The position numbers and the translations under genes are program-made. Below the pieces are notes generated by a model. The model was not told the DNA's origin. It searched no databases and worked only from the letters and a program-made list of their open reading frames with translations. A DNA stretch of 64,000 nucleotides, from contig NW_025963560.1 in the NCBI RefSeq assembly GCF_910591885.1, positions 124,001 to 188,000 of the forward strand, read 5' to 3'. The DNA comes from Bombus terrestris (taxonomy: Eukaryota; Arthropoda; Insecta; Hymenoptera; Apidae). Positions 60,479 to 64,000 of this stretch are shown here, piece by piece (within the stretch, counting starts at the first letter, position 1; the number at the start of each line of letters is the position of its first letter).

Positions 60479-63400
60479 ACATGGCGTCATACGTCATAAA
60501 GTAATACTACATGACGTAACATAATATAACGTTATTCGTAATAACGTAATACCACATGACGTCATACGTTATAACGTAATACTCCATAACGTCATAAGTT
60601 ATAACCTAATACCGCATAACGTCATACGTTATATCGTAATACTGCATAACGTCATACGTTATAACGAAATACTACATGACGTCATACGTCATAAAGTAAT
60701 ACTGCATGACGTCATACGTCATAAAGTAATACTACATGACGTCATACGTCATAAAGTAATACTACATGACGTCATATGTCATAAAGTAACATAATATAAC
60801 GTTATTCGTAATAACGTAATACCACATGGCGTCATACGTTATAACGTAGTACTGCATAACGTCATACGTTATATCGTAATACTACATAACGTCATACGTT
60901 ATAAGGAAATACTACATGACGTCATACGTCATAAAGCAATATTACATGACGTCATACGTCATAAAGTAACACAATATTACGATATTCGTAATAACGTAAT
61001 ACTACATGACGTCATACGCTATAACGTGATACTACATGACATGATAAGTTATAACGTAATACGACATAACGTTGTGCGTTATATCGTAATTCTATATAAC
61101 GTTGTACGTTAAAACGAAATACTACATGACGTCATACGTCATAAAGTAATACTACATGACGTCATACGTCATAAAGTAATACTACATGACGTCATACGTT
61201 ATAACGTAGTACTGCATAACGTCATACGTTATAACGAAATACTACATGACGTCATACGTCATAAAGTAATACTACATGACGTCATACGTCATAAAGTAAT
61301 ACAATATTACGATATTCGTAATAACGTAATACCACATGACGTCATACGTTATAACGTAATACTACATGTCTTTATACGTTATAACGTAATACAACATAAG
61401 GTCATACGTTATAAAGTTACACAATATAACGTTATTCGTAATAACGTAATACTACATAACGTCATACGTTATAACGTAATACTACATGACATGATAAGTT
61501 ATAACGTAATACGACATAACGTTGTGCGTTATATCGTAATTCTATATAACGTTGTACGTTAAAACGAAATACTACATGACGTCATACGTCATAAAGTAAT
61601 ACTACATGACGTCATACGTCATAAAGTAATACTACATGACGTCATACGTTATAACATAATACTGCATAACGTCATACGTTATATCGTAATACTGCATAAC
61701 GTCATACGTTATAACGAAATACTACATGACGTCATACGTCATAAAGTAATACTACATGACGTCATACGTCATAAAGTAATACTACATGACGTCATACGTC
61801 ATAAAGTAATACTACATGACGTCATACGTTATAACATAATACTGCATAACGTCATACGTTATATCGTAATACTGCATAACGTCATACGTTATAACGAAAT
61901 ACTACATGACGTCATACGTCATAAAGTAATACTACATGACGTCATACGTCATAAAGTAATACTACATGACGTCATACGTCATAAAGTAATACTACATGAC
62001 GTCATACGTTATAACATAATACTGCATAACGTCATACGTTATATCGTAATACTGCATAACGTCATACGTTATAACGAAATACTACATGACGTCATACGTC
62101 ATAAAGTAATACTACATGACGTCATACGTCATAAAGTAATACTACATGACGTCATACGTCATAAAGTAATATTACATGACGTCATATGTTATAACGTAAT
62201 ACTACATGACGGCATACGTCATAAAGTAATACTACATGACGTCATACGTCATAAAGTAACACAATATAACGTCATACGGTATAACGTAATACGACATAAC
62301 GTTGTGCGTTATATCGTAATTCTATATAACGCTGTACGTTATATCGTATTACTACATGACGTCATATGTTATAACGTAATACTACATGACGGCATACGTT
62401 ATAACCTAATACTACATGACGTCATACGTTATAACGCAAAACTATATGACGTCATACGTTATAACCTCATACTGCATAACGTCATACGTTATATCGTACT
62501 AATACATAACGTCATACGTTATAACGTAACACTACATAACGTCATACGTTATAACGTAGTACTGCATAACGTCATACGTTATATCGTAATACTACATAAC
62601 GTCATACGTTATAAGGAAATACTACATGACGTCATACGTCATAAAGCAATATTACATGACGTCATACGTCATAAAGTAACACAATATTACGATATTCGTA
62701 ATAACGTAATACTACATGACGTCATACGCTATAACGTGATACTACATGACATGATAAGTTATAACGTAATACGACATAACGTTGTGCGTTATATCGTAAT
62801 TCTATATAACGTTGTACGTTAAAACGAAATACTACATGACGTCATACGTCATAAAGTAATACTACATGACGTCATACGTCATAAAGTAATACTACATGAC
62901 GTCATACGTTATAACGTAGTACTGCATAACGTCATACGTTATAACGAAATACTACATGACGTCATACGTCATAAAGTAATACTACATGACGTCATACGTC
63001 ATAAAGTAATACAATATTACGATATTCGTAATAACGTAATACCACATGACGTCATACGTTATAACGTAATACTACATGTCTTTATACGTTATAACGTAAT
63101 ACAACATAAGGTCATACGTTATAAAGTTACACAATATAACGTTATTCGTAATAACGTAATACTACATAACGTCATACGTTATAACGTAATACTACATGAC
63201 ATGATAAGTTATAACGTAATACGACATAACGTTGTGCGTTATATCGTAATTCTATATAACGTTGTACGTTAAAACGAAATACTACATGACGTCATACGTC
63301 ATAAAGTAATACTACATGACGTCATACGTCATAAAGTAATACTACATGACGTCATACGTTATAACATAATACTGCATAACGTCATACGTTATATCGTAAT

Positions 63401-64000
63401 ACTGCATAACGTCATACGTTATATCGTAATACTACATAACGTCATACGTTATAAGGAAATACTACATGCCGTCATACGTCATAAAGCAATATTACATGAC
63501 GTCATACGTCATAAAGTAACACAATATTACGATATTCGTAATAACGTAATACCACATGACGTCATACGTTATAACGTAATACTACATGTCTTTATACGTT
63601 ATAACGTAATACAACATAAGGTCATACGTTATAAAGTTACACAATATAACGTTATTCGTAATAACGTAATACTACATAACGTCATACGTTATAACGTAAT
63701 ACTACATGACATGATAAGTTATAACGTAATACGACATAACGTTGTGCGTTATATCGTAATTCTATATAACGTTGTACGTTAAAACGAAATACTACATGAC
63801 GTCATACGTCATAAAGTAATACTACATGACGTCATACGTTATAACCTAATACTGCATAACGTCATACGTTATATCGTAATACTGCATAACGTCATACGTT
63901 ATAACGAAATACTACATGACGTCATACGTCATAAAGTAATACTACATGACGTCATACGTCATAAAGTAATACTACATGACGTCATACGTCATAAAGTAAT
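60479..64000 (+). repeat. Block 16 (partial, at least 3,522 bp, rearranged)
   Basis: Starts like block 15, then loses 510 bp (17 units) at about 60846, jumping from the ACCACATGGCG unit to a late alpha-1 unit. Beta follows at 61304, then M-I-E-K groups. At 62174 the array re-enters alpha-1 near its fourth unit (offset 5,249 bp from block 15) and runs on through beta at 63014. At about 63421 it re-enters alpha-1 a third time, now with ACATGCCG, and passes into a third beta at 63524. It runs off the window. Confidence 0.9.

Larger units (their letters stand above)
1..64000. repeat. 30-bp tandem satellite array filling the whole window
   Basis: Every part of the window reads as head-to-tail copies of a 30-bp unit, roughly 2,100 of them (length divided by 30, not counted). 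The commonest form can be read at 54061-54090: first half ACATGACGTCATACG, second half TCATAAAGTAATACT. Phase is broken only by small recurrent deletions of 1, 2 or 15 bp. No inverted units, poly-A tracts, transposon ends, rRNA or tRNA-like segments or non-repeat spacers are visible. The array continues beyond both edges, so its full length and flanks are unknown. Such arrays are typical of eukaryotic centromeric or heterochromatic satellites; that role is inferred from form alone. I do not recognise the family or species. Confidence 0.98.

Noticed and set aside
413..62822. About two dozen plus-strand open frames of 141-552 codons as protein-coding genes
   Set aside because: They are the same decapeptide repeat reappearing wherever the one stop-free frame is intact. 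They start at the ATG in ACATGACATGATACG, in ACATGACATGATAAG or in the ACATGACGTGATACG unit, end at stops shared by all copies, and change frame at each J marker. No domain, signal or gene-like context is present.
1..64000. Telomeric repeat or rDNA spacer
   Set aside because: The 30-bp unit has no telomere-like G-rich motif and no rRNA sequence occurs in the window.
1..64000. Transposable element or retroelement insertion in the satellite
   Set aside because: No stretch departs from the 30-bp unit; no terminal repeats, target duplications, poly-A tail or reverse transcriptase or transposase reading frame is visible.

Overview
The whole 64,000 bases are one uninterrupted AT-rich tandem satellite. 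I see no recognisable gene, RNA gene, transposon or single-copy stretch anywhere, and the array runs off both ends. The repeat unit is 30 bp (about 33% G+C in the commonest form) and is itself a diverged dimer of two 15-bp halves. An array this long with nested higher-order structure points to a eukaryotic chromosome (centromere, heterochromatin or sex-chromosome type satellite); this is inference, and the sequence does not identify the species. All units lie in the same orientation. | Monomers fall into a few types, named here by phase from the second half-unit: K (TCATAAAG...), E (TTATAACGAAA...), I (TTATATCG...GCATAACG), and M or L (TTATAACAT... or TTATAACCT...GCATAACG). Bulk sequence is M/L-I-E followed by a variable run of K (2 to 11). 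Between these runs lie longer fixed cassettes: beta (9 units, 270 bp, 36 complete or partial copies), alpha (25 or 33 units), gamma (8 copies) and delta (7 copies). | A compound marker J (a 29-bp unit that lost one base, an ACATGGCG unit, and a 45-bp element missing a 15-bp half-unit) recurs and cuts the window into 16 blocks starting at 1, 2280, 6329, 8023, 13062, 14906, 21535, 25104, 28568, 32135, 39304, 42873, 46337, 49906, 56430 and 60479. By composition the order is P, X, S, L, S, L, C1, C2, C1, R, C1, C2, C1, R, X, partial. Blocks 3-4 and 5-6 form one tandem duplication; blocks 7-10 and 11-14 form another with a period of about 17.77 kb; blocks 2 and 15 are near-identical 4,049-bp copies 54,150 bp apart. 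This gives at least five levels: 15 bp, 30 bp, cassette, block of 1.7-7.2 kb, and multi-block duplication. | One of the six reading frames is open for long stretches because 30 is a multiple of 3, giving apparent proteins made of a decapeptide such as VIRHKVILHD. Fixed stop codons and a one-base deletion at every J make real coding unlikely. The most interesting items are the nested block hierarchy, a 5-bp micro-inversion at 834-838, a uniquely diverged segment near 54.9-55.2 kb that may keep an older form, hairpin-bearing units found at chimeric joins, and the dense array of perfect TGACGTCA palindromes.
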